A stretch of DNA of 64,000 nt, from NCBI RefSeq assembly GCF_016545825.1, contig NC_052619.1, positions 821,501-885,500 on the forward strand. Reading direction: 5' to 3'. The position numbers and the translations under genes were made by a program. Origin of the DNA: Eucalyptus grandis (Eukaryota; Streptophyta; Magnoliopsida; Myrtales; Myrtaceae). Positions 34,093-45,365 of this stretch are shown here, one piece after another. The notes under the pieces are model-generated. The model was not told the origin of the DNA. It did no database searches and saw only the letters and a program-made list of their open reading frames with translations. Each line of letters opens with the position of its first letter. Position 1 is the stretch's first letter.

Positions 34093-34566
34093 ATGAGATT
34101 GGAAAAATTGGGGATCATTTCATCACCAGTGAAAGCAAGATTGAATTCTTTTCCTAATGGCACAAGTAGACGACCACAATTGTCCCGTGGGGAATTCACA
34201 TCTCATGGTTTTGCTCCTCTTGACATTGATATCGAGAAGGGATTTGACCTAATCTGTTTCCGAGGGGAATCCACGTCTCGTACCGAGAATTCCTTGGGTC
34301 ATGTTCATGACAGCTTGGGTCATGTTCTTGAAAGATTGGCTGACATGACAGATTCGTTGTTGGGTCTAAACATTCAAGGAGCCGTTTCTCTTGCTAGTTA
34401 CATAACATTAACCAGCAACGTCGTCGTGTTTCTTTATGTGCTGGGCTGCTTAGCTGGTCTTGGAGGAAAATTATTCTGTAGACCTAGAATGCCAGTGATT
34501 GGATCAATGGCCACCATCCTAGCCTTTCTAAGTAATATAGCCATGCTGGTCATATACAAAATTTAA
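34093..34566 (+). CDS. array unit ORF, 157 codons, best preserved
   Basis: The start is ATG at 34093 (MRLEKLGIISSPVKARLN). The frame continues through SHGFAPLDIDIEKGFD, LGHVLERLADMTDSLLGL, a hydrophobic segment (NVVVFLYVLGCLAGLGGKLF), an Arg-containing loop (CRPRMPVIGS) and a second hydrophobic segment (MATILAFLSNIAMLVIYKI) to TAA. This predicts a small protein with two C-terminal membrane helices. I do not recognise the family. No promoter is evident; it sits amid broken sister units, so expression is doubtful. Confidence 0.4.
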   Translation: MRLEKLGIISSPVKARLNSFPNGTSRRPQLSRGEFTSHGFAPLDIDIEKGFDLICFRGESTSRTENSLGHVHDSLGHVLERLADMTDSLLGLNIQGAVSLASYITLTSNVVVFLYVLGCLAGLGGKLFCRPRMPVIGSMATILAFLSNIAMLVIYKI

Positions 34567-35023
34567 TGACATTCGTATGCCTTTCTTTCCTGAGTTGGGA
34601 GGGGAGGTTAAAAACCGGATTGGTTTTTCTATACATATAGAGGAAACTTGATGTAGGACCGCCGGCCGCCGCACGACCGCCGCACGAACGTTGCACGATA
34701 GCGGCTCGATTGCTACATGACCACCACACGACCGACTTAGAGAATCGAATTGGGCTGACGTGGATCCAACCAAGGAATTCACACAGTAATAACCTAGAAG
34801 GATAAACCAAAGGCAAGCGCAATTTTGTCACAAAAGATGACATGAAAAAGGAGAGAGCTTCAATGCAACTGTTCATAAATGCAGTCCTCAAATTTAATGA
34901 TGAGCAAGACATGTATATAGATGTATATACTAGAGAACCTGACCCAAGTTGTCAAGAACATGACCCAAGGAGAGATGAGATGAAAGAAACCTGCAATGCT
35001 GCCTGAAGAACTCCTTTCTGAGA

Positions 35024-35470
35024 TTGGAGAAATTGGGGATCATTTCATCACCAGTGAAAGCAAGATTGAATTCTTTTCCTAATTACACAAGCAGACGACC
35101 GCGATTGTCCCGTGGGGAATTTACATCTCATGGTTTTGTTCCTCTTGACATTGATATCGAGAAGGGATTTGACCTAACTGTTTCCCAAGGGGAATCCACA
35201 TCTCGTACCGAGAACTCTTTGGGTCATGTTCTTGACAGATTGGCTGACATGACAGATTCGTTGTTGGGTCCAAACATTAAAGGAGTCATTTGTCTTGCTA
35301 GTTACATAACATTAACCAGCAACGTCGTCATGTTTCTTTATGTGCTGGGCTTCTTAGCTGCTCTTGGAGGGAAATTATACTGTAGACCCAGAATGGGAGC
35401 GATTGGACTAATGGCCACCATCCTAGCCTTTCCAATTAATATAGGCATGCTGGTCATCTACAAAATTTAA
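35024..35470 (+). pseudogene. array unit ORF without the usual ATG
   Basis: The frame is open across all family motifs to the final YKI and TAA, but the ATG of MRLEKLG is CTG here and no other Met precedes SHGFVPLDIDIEKG. Substitutions include VICLASYI and INIGMLVIYKI. Confidence 0.4.
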
Positions 35471-36017
35471 TGACATTCGTCTACCTTTCTTTCCCAAGTT
35501 GAGAGGGGAGTTATAAACTGGATTGGTTTTTCTATACGGATAGAGGAAAGCTGACGTAGGACTGCCGGTTGCCGCACGACCGCCGCACGAACGCTGCAAG
35601 ATGGCGGCACGACCGCTGTATGACCACCGCACGACCACCGTGCGACCGACTTAGAAAATTAAATTGGGCTGCATGGAGCCATCCAAGGAATTCACATAGT
35701 AATAAACTAGAACGGTAAACCAAAGGCAAGCGCAATTTTTTCAGAAAAGATGATATGAAAAAGCAGAGAGCTTCAATGCAACTGTTCATAAATACAGTCC
35801 TCAAATTTAATGATGAGCAAGACATGTATATAGATGTATATACTGAAGAACATGACTCAAGCTGTCAAGAACATGACCCAAGGAGAGATGAGATGAAAGA
35901 AACCTGCAATGCCGCCTGAAGAACTCCTTTATGAGATTGGACAAATTGTGGATCATTTCATCACCAGTGAAAGCAAGACTGAATTATTTTCCTAATGGCA
36001 CAAGCAGATGACCGCAA

Positions 36018-36370
36018 TTGTCCTGTGGGGAATTTACATCTCATGGTTTTATTCCTCTTGACATTGATATCAAGAAGGGATTTGACCTAACTGTTTCCGA
36101 GGGGGAATCCACATCTCGTACCGAGAACTCTTTGGGTCATGTTCTTGACAGATTGGCTGACATGACAGATTCGTTGTTGGGTTTAAACATTAAAGGAGTC
36201 GTTTCTCGCTAGTTAAATAACATTAACTAGCAATGTCGTCGTGTTTCTTTATGTGCTGGGCTTCTTAGCTACTCTTGGAGGGAAATTATTCTGTAGGCCC
36301 AAAATGCGAGCGATTGGATCAAAGGCCACCATTCTAGCCTTTCTGAGTAATATAGCCATGCTGGTTATCT
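36018..36370 (+). pseudogene. array unit ORF, frameshifted
   Basis: Open from SRGEFTSHGF-like sequence to GLNIKGVVSR, where a short deletion ('gtttctcgctagttaaataac') causes a frameshift and stop before the membrane segments, which remain as out-of-frame sequence. Confidence 0.45.
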
Positions 36371-37044
36371 ACAAAATTTAATGACATTCGTATGCCTTTC
36401 TTTCCCAAGTTGGGAGATGAGGTTATAAACCGGATTTACTTTTCTATACAGATAGAGGAAAGCTAACGTAGGACCGCCAGCCGCCGCACAACCGCCACAT
36501 GAACGCTGCACGATAGCGGCAGGACCGCTGCACGACCACCACACGACCACCGCACGACCGACTTAGAAAATTAAATTGGGCTGCATGGAGCCAACGAAGG
36601 AATTCACATAGTAATAACCTAAAACGATAAACCAAAGGCAAGCGCAATTTTGTTAGAAAATATGACATGAAAAAGTAGAGAGCTTCAATGCAACTCTTCA
36701 TAAATGCAGTCCTCAAATTTAATGATGAGCAAGACATGTATATAGATGTATATACTGGAGAACATGACCCAAGCTGTCAAGAACATGACCCAAGGAGAGA
36801 TGAGATGAAAGAAACCTGCAATGCCGCTTGAAGAACTCCTTTATGAGATTGGAAAAATTGGGGATCATTTCATCACCAGTGAAAGCAAGATTGAATTCTT
36901 TTCCTAATGGCACAAGTAGACAACCGCAATTGTCCCGTGGGGAATTCACATCTCATGGTTTTGCTCCTCTTGACATTGATATCGAGAAGGGATTTGACCT
37001 AACCAAGTTTCCCGGGGGAATCCACATCTCGTACCGAGAACTCC

Positions 37045-37296
37045 TTGGCTCATGTTCTTGACAGATTGGCTGACATGACAGATTCGTTGTTGGGTCTAAA
37101 CATTCAAGGAGCCGTTTGTCTTGCTAGTTACATAACATTAACCAGGAACGTCGTCGTGTTTCTTTATGTGCTGGGCTTCTTAGCTACTCTTGGAGGGAAA
37201 TTATTCTGTAGACCCAGAATGCGAGCGATTGGATCAATGGCCACCATCCTAGCCTTTCTGAGTAATATAGCCATGCTGGTTATCTACAAAATTTAA
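37045..37296 (+). pseudogene. array unit ORF, C-terminal half only
   Basis: The upstream frame (36828-37061) stops after KFPGGIHISYREL, through an indel near 37005. The downstream frame keeps VLDRLADMTDSLLGLNIQG, both hydrophobic segments and the final stop. Confidence 0.45.
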
Positions 37297-37582
37297 TGAC
37301 GTTCATATGCCTTTCTTTCCCAAGTTGGGAGGGGAGGTTATAAACCGGATTTGTTTTTCTATACAGATAGAGGAAAGCTGACGTTGGACTGCTGGCCGCC
37401 GCACGACCGCAGCACGAACGCTGCACGATAGCGGCACGATCTGTCGCACGACCATCGCACGACCACCGCACGACCGACTTAGAAAATTAAATTGGGCTGC
37501 ACGGAGCCAACCAAGGAATTCACATAGTAATAACCTAGAACGGTAAACCAAAGCCAAGCGCAATTTTGTTAGAAAAGATGAC

Positions 37583-37900
37583 ATGAAAAAGCATAGAGCT
37601 TCAATGCAACTGTTCATAAATGCAGTCCTCAAATTTAATGACAGCTTGGGTCATGTTCTTGACAGATTGGCTGACATGACAGATTCGTTGTTTAGTCTAA
37701 ACATTCTAGGAGCCGTTTCTCTTACTAGTTACATAACATTAACCAGCAACGTCGTCGTGTTTCTTTATGTGCTGGGCTTCTTAGCTGCTCTTGGAGGGAA
37801 ATTATTCTGTAGACACAGAATGGGAGCGATTGGATCAATGGCCACCATCCTAGCCTTTCCGATTAATATAGCCATGCTGGTCATCTACAAAATTTATTGA
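37583..37900 (+). pseudogene. array unit ORF formed across an internal deletion
   Basis: An internal deletion joins 'cagtcctcaaatttaatga' directly to 'cagcttgggtcatgttcttg' near 37640. The usual N-terminal half is replaced by MKKHRASMQLFINAVLKFND from the spacer. Both membrane segments remain. The end reads YKIY because ATTTAA is ATTTAT here. Confidence 0.5.
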
Positions 37901-38345
37901 CATTTGTATGCCTTTTTTTCCCAAGTTAGGAGGGGAGTTATAAAAGTGATTGGTTTTTCTATACGGATTGAGGAAAGCTGACGTAGAACCGCCGGCTACC
38001 GCACGACCGCCGCACGAACGCTGTAAGATAGCGGCATGACCGCTGCACGACCACCGCACGACCGACTTAGAAAATTAAATTGGGCTGCATGGAGCCAACC
38101 AAGGAATTCACATAGTAATAACCTAGAACGGTAAACCAAAGGCAAGCGCAGTTTTGTCAAAAAAGATGACATGAAAAAGCAGGAGCTTCAATGCAATTGT
38201 TCATAAATGCAGTCCTCAAATTTAATGATGAGCAAGACATGTATATAGACGTATATACTGGAGAACATGACCCAAGCTGTCAAGAACATGACCCGAGGAG
38301 AGATGAGATGAAAGAAACCTGCAATGCCGCTTGAAGAACTCCTTT

Positions 38346-38819
38346 ATGAGATTGGAGAAATTAGGGATCATTTCATCACCAGTGAAAGCAAGACTGAATT
38401 CTTTTCCTAATGGCACAAGCAGACGACCGCAATTGTCCCGTGGGGAATTCACATCTCATGGTTTTGCTCCTCTTGACATTGATATCGAGAAGGGATTTGA
38501 CCTAACTGTTTCCGAGGGGGAATGCACATCTCGTACCGAGAACTCCTTGGGTCATGTTCATGACAGCTTGGGTCATGTTCTTGACAGATTGGCTGACATG
38601 ACAGATTCCTTGTTGGGACTAAACATTCACGGAGCCGTTTCTTTTGCTAGTTACATAACATTAACCAGCAACGTCATCGTGTTTCTTTATGTTCTGGGCT
38701 TCTTAGCTGCTCTTGGAGGGAAATTATTCTGTAGACCTAGAATGCGAGCGGTTGGATCAATGACCACCATCCTAGCCTTTCTTAGTAATATTACCATGAT
38801 GGTCATGTACAAAATTTAA
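38346..38819 (+). CDS. array unit ORF, 157 codons, full length
   Basis: Same architecture as the ORF at 34093: MRLEKLGIISSPVKARLN, SHGFAPLDIDIEKGFD, a doubled LGHVHDSLGHVLDRLADM, a hydrophobic segment (VIVFLYVLGFLAALGG), loop RPRMRAVGS and a second segment (TTILAFLSNITMMVMYKI), then TAA. Together with the 34093 ORF it shows that the full frame has survived in two units. Function unknown; probable membrane protein if expressed. Confidence 0.4.
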   Translation: MRLEKLGIISSPVKARLNSFPNGTSRRPQLSRGEFTSHGFAPLDIDIEKGFDLTVSEGECTSRTENSLGHVHDSLGHVLDRLADMTDSLLGLNIHGAVSFASYITLTSNVIVFLYVLGFLAALGGKLFCRPRMRAVGSMTTILAFLSNITMMVMYKI

Positions 38820-39324
38820 TGACATTCGTATGCCTTTCTTTCCCAAGTTGGGAGGGGAGTTTATAAACTGGATTTGTTTTTCTATACATATAGAAGAAAG
38901 TTGATGTAAGACCGCTGGCCGCTGCATGACCGCAGCACGAACGCTACACGATAGCCGCAGGACTGCTGCATGACCACCGCATGACCGCCGCTCGACCGAC
39001 TTAGAAAATTAAATTGGGCTGACGTGGAGCTAACCAAGGAATTCACATAGTAATAACCTAGAACGATAAACCAAAGGTAAGGGCAATTTCGTCAGAAAAG
39101 ATGACATGAAAAAGCAGAGAGCTTCAATGCAACTGTTCATAAATGCAATCCTCAAATTTAATGATAAGAAATACATGTATATAGATGTATATACCGGAGA
39201 ACATGACCCAAGCTGTCAAGAACATGACCCAAGGAGAGATGAGATGAAAGAAACCTGCAATGCCGCTTGAAGAACTCCTTTCTAAGATGGGAGAAATTGG
39301 GGATCATTTCATCACTAGTGAAAG

Positions 39325-40635
39325 GGGAAAAGTGTCAAAAAAGTCCTAAACTTTTTGTCTTTATGCCAATTTAGTCCTAAACATTTTTTTTTGGTGCCGA
39401 TTTAGTCCTAAACCTTTTTACGTTGTGCCAATTCAGTCCTTTCCGGTCAATTTTGGTTGGAATTTGCTTACTGGACGCCGGCCAGCTGACGTGGCCTCAT
39501 CGGCGCTGATATGGACTACTTTTAATAATTTTTTATTTTTTATTTTTAGTTTTTTAATTTTTAGTTTTTAGTTTTTAATTTTTTTTTCTTTTTTTTTCTT
39601 TTTGTCTTCTCATCCTCTTCCTCCGGCCAGTCCACCGAACCTCGGCGACCGGTAGGAGGCGACAGCCGGCGAGGTCGAGGTCGACCTCCTCAACAAAGGG
39701 CCGCGAGGGCGACCTCGCGCCGGGCAGCGAGGGCGAGCCTCGCCCACCCGTCGCGAGGCCGCCCTCGAGGCCCGGGCGTCGAGCCTTGCCCTCGCCCGAT
39801 CCGGCGAGGTCGAGCCTCGCCAGCTCGGCACAAGGAGGCGGCCGGATTCCCGTATTCAGTCCTCGAGGTCTTACGGAACCGAGGCCTATCGTCGTCCTCC
39901 TCCAACACGTCAACGCCCGGCGGCTTGGAGGCGAGCTTTGCGGCGCGCGCCGAGAGCGCCTTTTCGACGATTTTTAGGCTCAAGTCTTCGTTCGCTTCCT
40001 CCTCATCATCGTCGTCGTCGCTGCCGCCGAGTGGCACCGCGGACTTCGGCTCGTGCTCCGCGTCGTCTCCTTCGCCGAGCTTTGCCATCGTCGGGGCTTC
40101 GCTCTCCTCCCCATGCTCCACGCGCCGAGCTGGCGGGCTCACCCTTGCCGCACAGGCCTCGAGGGTGGCCTCGCGCCGGGTGCGAGGGTCGCCCTCGCCG
40201 GATGGCGAGGTCGAGCCTCGCCGGCCATGGGCGAGGCTCGACCTCGCCGAGATCCGACGAGGGCGAGCCTCGCCGCCCAGCCAGCGAGGCTGCCCTCGCG
40301 GCCACGCGGCGAGGAGGCCGGCGAGGTCGACCTCGACCTCGCCTACCGGAGGAAGAAGATGAGAAGACAAAAGAAAAAAAAAAGAAGAAAAATATTAAAA
40401 ATTAAAAACTAAAAATATATATTTAAAATATTAAAATATTATTAAAAGTAGTCAACGTCACCGCCGATGAGGCCACGTCGGCCGGCTTCGGCCCACAAGA
40501 ATTCTGACCAAAATTGACCGGAAATGACTGAATTGGCACAACATAAAAATGTTTAGGACTAAATCGGCACCAAAAAAGGTTTAGGACTAAATTAGCACAA
40601 AGACAAAAGGTTTAGGACTTTTTGGCACTTTTCCC
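39325..40635. mobile_element. MULE with ~300-bp terminal inverted repeats, inside the array
   Basis: It begins GGGAAAAGTGTCAAAAAAGT and ends with the complementary 'aggactttttggcacttttccc'. The terminal inverted repeats extend about 300 bp, to 'cttctcatcctcttcctccgg' on the left and 'ccggaggaagaagatgagaag' on the right. The flanks are 9-bp near-duplicates: 'tagtgaaag' at 39316-39324 and 'cggtgaaag' at 40636-40644. The uninterrupted array units read 'cagtgaaag' or 'cggtgaaag' at this point. A 9-bp TSD is the Mutator signature. The core is very GC-rich, with 'cgaggtcgagcctcgcc' repeats. No transposase is present, so it is non-autonomous. Confidence 0.88.
39850..40115 (-). pseudogene. possible captured gene fragment inside the MULE
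   Basis: Within the minus ORF 39690-40370, the central part differs from its GC-repeat flanks. It encodes MAKLGEGDDAEHEPKSAV, then GGSDDDDDEEEANEDLSLKI, EKALSARAAKLASKPPG and DVLEEDDDRPRFRKTSRTE. This reads like ordinary plant protein: an acidic stretch followed by an Ala/Lys-rich helix. MULEs commonly pick up host exons (Pack-MULEs). I cannot name the donor gene. Confidence 0.45.
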
Positions 40636-40688
40636 CGGTGAAAGCAAGACTGAATTCTTTTCCTAATGGCACAAGCGGATGACTGCAA

Positions 40689-41075
40689 TTGTCCCGTGGG
40701 GAATTCACATCTCATGGTTTTGCTCCTCTTGACATTGATATCGAGAAGGGATTTGACCTAACTATTTCCCAGGGGGAATCCACATCTCGTATCGAGAACT
40801 CCTCGGGTCATGTTCATGACAGCTTGGGTCATGATCTTGACAGATTGGCTGACATGACAGTTTCGTTGTTGGGTCTAAACATTCACGGAGCCATTTCTAT
40901 TGCTAGTTGCATAACATTAACCAGCAACGTCGTCGTGTTTCTTTATGTGCTGGGCTTCTTAGCTGCTCTTGGAGGGAAATTATTCTGTAGACCCAGAATG
41001 GGAGCGATTGGATCAATGGCCACCATCCTAGCCTTTCTGATAAATATAGCCATGCTTGTCATCTACAAAATTTAA
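40689..41075 (+). pseudogene. array unit ORF truncated by the MULE
   Basis: The frame from FTSHGFAPLDIDIEKGFD to both hydrophobic segments and the YKI stop is intact. The upstream N-terminal coding part lies on the other side of the MULE insertion (before 39325), so the unit is split. Confidence 0.5.
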
Positions 41076-41510
41076 TGACATTCGTATGCCTTTCTTTCCC
41101 AAGTTGGGAGGGGTGGTTATAAACAAGATTGGTTTTTCTATACAAATAGAGGAAAGTTGACGTAGGACTGTCGGCCGCCGCACGACCGCAGCATGAACCC
41201 TGCACGATAGCAGCAGGACCGCTACACAACCACCGCACGACCAACTTAGAAAATTAAATTGGGCTGCATGGAGCCAACCAAGGAATTCACATAGTAATAA
41301 CCTAGAACGATAAACCAAAGGCAAGCGCAATTTTGTCAGAAAAGATGACATGAAAAAGCAGAGAGCTTCAATGCAATTGTTCATAAATGCAGTCCTCAAA
41401 TTTAATGATGAGCAAGACATGTATATAGATGTATATACAGGAGAACATGACCCAAGCTGTCAAGAACATGACCCAAGGAGAGATGAGATGAAAGAAACCT
41501 GCAATGCCGC

Positions 41511-41978
41511 TTGAAGAACTCCTTTCTGATATTGGAGAAATTGGGGATCATTTCATCACCGGTGAAAGCAAGACTGAATTCTTTTCCTAATGGCACAAGC
41601 AAACTACCGCAATTGTCCCGTGGGGAATTCATATCTCATGGTTTTGCTCCTCTTGACATTGATATCGAGAAGGGATTTAACCTAACTGTTTCCCAGGGGG
41701 AATCCACATCTCGTACCGAGAACTCCTTGGGTCATGTTCTTGACAGATTAGCTGACATGACAGATTCGTTGTTGGGTCTAAACATTCAAGGAGCCGTTTG
41801 TCTTGCTAGTTACATAACATTAACCAGCAACGTTGTCGTGTTTCTTTATGTGCTGAGCTTCTTAGCTGCTCTTGGAGGGAAATTATTCTGTAGACCTAGA
41901 ATGGGAGCGATTGGATCAATGGCCACCATCCTAGCCTTTCTGATTAATATAGCCATGCTGGTCATCTACAAAATTTAA
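41511..41978 (+). pseudogene. array unit ORF without the usual ATG
   Basis: Open across the whole unit (NSFLILEKLGIISSPVKA, then SHGFAPLDIDIEKGF and both membrane segments), but the conserved ATG is CTG ('ctttctgatattgg'). No upstream Met is available. Confidence 0.4.
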
Positions 41979-42129
41979 TGACATTCGTATGCCTTTCTTT
42001 CCCAAGTTGGGAGGGGAGGTTGTAAACTGGATTGGTTTTTCTATACGGATAGAGGAAAGCTGATGTAACCAACTCCTAAGTATTTCTCCTAGGTTGGTTT
42101 TTCTATACAGAAAAAAGTTGGCAATAGGC

Positions 42130-42335
42130 TGCTGATATTTCTCCTGTATATACATGTCTTGCTCATCATTAAATTTGAGGACTGTATTTATGAACAGTTG
42201 CAGTGCTTCTTCTAAAGCTTTCTTCTTTTTCATGTCATATTTCCTGACAGAATTATGCCTGCCTTTGATTTATCGTTCTAGGTTGCTAATGTGTGAATTC
42301 CTTGGTTGGCTCCGCGTCGGCCCAATTTACTTTTC
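42130..42335 (-). repeat. inverted fragment of the array unit at the right edge
   Basis: The run 'tatatacatgtcttgctcatcattaaatttgagg' and 'cgttctaggttgctaatgtgtgaattccttggttggctcc' are the reverse complement of spacer sequence seen in each unit, for example 41265-41437. The array therefore ends with a head-to-head piece. Confidence 0.75.
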
Positions 42336-42842
42336 CAACTACAGTTGGTGGTGTTATGGTTAATCACTCCTGCATACAAGGCGTTTTTATCTCATAGAAA
42401 TCTCTCTTGGACCTCTCAACTATCCACACCGTGTAGGTTTATTTATAGTTCTGCCATTTGGATAGTTGATAGGACCACAAATTAGATAAAGAAGATAAAA
42501 GCGCCTTCTATGCGATAACGATTAACCAGAATGTCGCTTGTAGTCCACGTAAAAGCATAATAGCTGATCATCGAAAGAAAATTTAAATAGAAATTTATCA
42601 CAGTACGATGTGGTGCGGCTACACTGGAATGATGGGTCAACTGGACTTCTGGTTGTGGTGCAGTATGATGTTGATAAAACGAACCAGAGTTACTACGAGG
42701 AATCAAAACTAAACTGCCCGACAACAGGAGGGAATCATGAAGGGCTCGTGCCTCTTCGCTAGCTTTTATTTGTTTCTTACTAAGACGACCTACATAATTA
42801 TTTTCTTGAAACTTATCTTTTGCATTGTTGATAGTTTGTCAG

Positions 42843-43563
42843 GTACAGAGGGACCTAATCATGATGTTCAATGGTCCTATTCTGGTTCAGAATTTGCCGA
42901 TGTTTATGGATGTAACCTTCACTGTTTCAAATTAGTCTCATCGCATATATTGCATGCGAATGTGATGGAAAACATCCATCTCCTCAATTAATTTATATCT
43001 TCAAGGATATCTGCTAGTGTTGTTCAGCTTTTGGAACTTTGAAATGATTGTTCTAACTCTTTAGCAGTTCATTTGAGTTGTAGAAAGTATCAGGCCGCGT
43101 GATCTCAGTTAGATGTATGGTCTGTGTTAAAATATGAGGATGCTCAAAGAGGAATTCACCTAGAAAAAATATTAAAAAGAGGGAAGTCAGCATTCACTGG
43201 TGGAAAAGGAGAGTTCGATGGTTGAATTTATCATCTTAATTACATGAGATTCTAAATCCAGTTCAATTAGAAAGTAGGCGAGTTATAATATCTCTCAATC
43301 TTTGTGTGATGGTGCAGAATTTTCTTGTAGTGACACTTCGTTAGCTACATTAGGTCTGTAGGCTCCCTTACTTCTCAGGCATTACTGAAGCTGTATCCTT
43401 GCAAGCGATAGCTTTCATTTTGACTTTTCCGTGATCTATTCTATTCAGTATTCAGGCCTGCTGAGGCTGCCATTTTTTACGAGAAGTGCAACCTCCTCTT
43501 TGAGCTTGGAACAGGCCCTTATAATACCGTCAGACGGAATCCGAAGGGGAACTGCATCCTCGT
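42843..43563 (+). pseudogene. EIF2A: eIF2A-like propeller exons, copy 2
   Basis: The exon at 42843-42914 reads GTEGPNHDVQWSYSGSEFAD, then VYG, after the acceptor TTTGTCAG. The exon at about 43449-43563 reads RPAEAAIFYEKCNLLFELG, then TGPYNTVRRNPKG. This is the order found in eIF2A, where a GPVHDV-W-P-G-EFAVVYG strand is followed by the P-A-x-A-T-F and LGTGPYNT strands. Frames are better preserved than in the 27.4-kb copy. The gene stops at about 43565 in low-complexity sequence, and the in-between ORF (42950-43110) contains stops. Most of the protein is missing. Confidence 0.65.
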
Positions 43564-44454
43564 AATCTGGTTTTTCCATTTGGTCAATGACTTTTATTTA
43601 TAATTTGTCCTTTCCATTGGTTTTTTTGTGTTTGTTGGGGGGGGGGATGGGGAAGGTGGTGCGGTGACTTTTCTTTCTGCAATTTCTTCTAAATTTTTCA
43701 GAACTTTTTTTATAATTTTGTATTTTCTTGTTTTATTTTCTTTCTTTTTCTTTTTCCAATTGTGGGGCGGTGAAGGCCACCGTAGTTGGGAAAAAAAAGA
43801 AAGAAAATAAAAGAAAATAAAGTATAAAAATTATTAAAAAATCAGAAAATTAAAATCAAATTTAAAAATATCTATGTCAACGCCGGTCGTGTTATATAAA
43901 TAAAATGTTCTGATCAAAATTAACGAGTTAAACTACATATGCAAATTGTCAGAATGTTTACGATTAAGTTGATGAAATTAAAAAGGTTTTTGACTATATT
44001 GGTCGTTACATGAAAACTTTAGAAATTTTTTTTATAATTGTCCCGTCAAAATCTCATATTAACAATACTCCTCTTCGAAATTCCAATCCTTGCACGATTG
44101 ATTTTACGGCACAAGCATCACCGATCAACTATATATACTAATACAAACTTTTGGACAGCTTAACATAATGGACGACCTAGAGAAAATTTTCATAAACTCT
44201 TTTCGTGTATTGTGAATCATAGAAAAACTATAGCGAAAGTAAAATCATATACTGGAGACCCCATAAACATCTAATAGATAATCTAAGGGGAATAGTCAAG
44301 AAAAAAGAAGTAAGTCATGTATTACACCAAATTGGCCCAACCAATTTGGTGGGATATGAAGTGGGGCTGCAAAATAAGAACCAAATATGTTTGATGCAAC
44401 CGTGCTTTTGTTGTATCTGTGATGTGAAATATTATACATATGTTTTGTGATTTT

Positions 44455-44511
44455 CAGTTAAAAGCCATGATATCTCAAAATAAGGTGAAGCAGCTTCTCG
44501 AGGAGAAGTAT
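44455..44511 (+). other. isolated exon-like segment
   Basis: The stretch TTTTGTGATTTTCAG looks like a plant intron end. It is followed by an open run encoding LKAMISQNKVKQLLEEKY, which is interrupted at once by the foldback element. I do not recognise the protein. Confidence 0.3.
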
Positions 44512-45120
44512 AGTGCAAGTGCCAAAACTTAGCACGAAGAGGTACTTTTAAGTGCCAAAAGTTATAAATGTGACATTTAAATACAGAAATTGAAATAAAA
44601 TTGATCACTTAAGTGCCACTCTGGCGAAAATCTAGCCAAAATGCTAACGTGGCAATTTTCCGACGAAATAAGTGCAAAATGGCGTCGTTTTGCACACTAA
44701 CGTGGCTAGACAATACAAAAAACGACGTCGTTTTTGTACTAACGTGATAAAAAAATAATATAAAAAATAATTAAATTAAATTTAAAACTAAATTTATGTA
44801 AAACATTTTTAAATAAAAATACAAATATTAAAAAAATTAAAAATAAATAAATATTTTTTTTAAAGGGAAGGGGGGCCGAGGGCCGAGCCTCGTCGCCGCC
44901 GTCCCTTCCTCGGCGGTGAGGGCTCAACCCTCAACCGACCCCTTCCCACCTTTTTTTTGGTAAATTTATTTATTTATTTATTTTTTAATTTATTTAATTT
45001 ATTTAATATTTGTGTTTTTATTTTTAAATGTTTTAAATAAATTTAGTTTTAAATTTAATTTAATTAATTTTATATTATTTTTTACCTTGTTAATACCAAA
45101 ACGACGTCGTTTTTGTATTG
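44512..45120. mobile_element. foldback (MULE-like) element, right arm truncated
   Basis: The left arm (about 44690-44865: 'caatacaaaaaacgacgtcg' then AT-rich sequence) is mirrored by the right arm (about 44955-45120, ending 'aaaacgacgtcgtttttgtattg'). A GC-rich loop lies between them. The left part begins 'agtgcaagtgccaaaactta', the form of a MULE terminus. The matching outer right end is absent, so the element is truncated and no TSD can be scored. Confidence 0.65.
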
Positions 45121-45365
45121 TTTATTTGGAGATCCGTGGATCCGTGATCCTTAGATCATTAAGATTTGCTTGATTTTTTTCTCCCAACGTCACGAACTGA
45201 AAAAAGAAAGACCTTAAGAAACACATATTTGTACAAATCCTTTATTCTAAACAAAGAAAAAGGGAGAAATAAACACATATCAGCTCAGCTAATTTTATAG
45301 AGGAGGATTAAAACCATGGCCATCAGAAACCAGCGAGACGGCCAGCACTCTGAGCCCACCCAATT

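Larger units (their letters stand above)
30525..42075 (+). repeat. tandem array, about twelve ~0.92-kb units
   Basis: The phrase 'gc(t/c)tgaagaactcctttatgagattgg' marks successive units at 31381, 32222, 33163, 34076, 35001, 35914, 36826, 38329, 39265 and 41509; most spacings are 840-940 bp. The 36826-38329 gap holds one unit that lost about 320 bp. The 39265-41509 gap holds a 1311-bp MULE. The 31.4-kb unit lost its first membrane segment. Each unit contains: a + strand frame, a 'ccgcacgac' tract, and two inverted copies of a 'catgacccaagctgtcaagaacatgacccaag' motif about 290 bp apart. A minus frame starting MNSPRDNCGRLLVPLGKEF is also open in several units. Units differ by scattered substitutions, so amplification is not very recent. 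Confidence 0.9.

Noticed and set aside
39690..40370. 226-codon minus ORF as one real gene
   Set aside because: It is open mainly because the MULE core is GC-rich; both ends translate the simple cgaggtcgagcctcgcc repeat. Only the central ~85 codons look protein-like.
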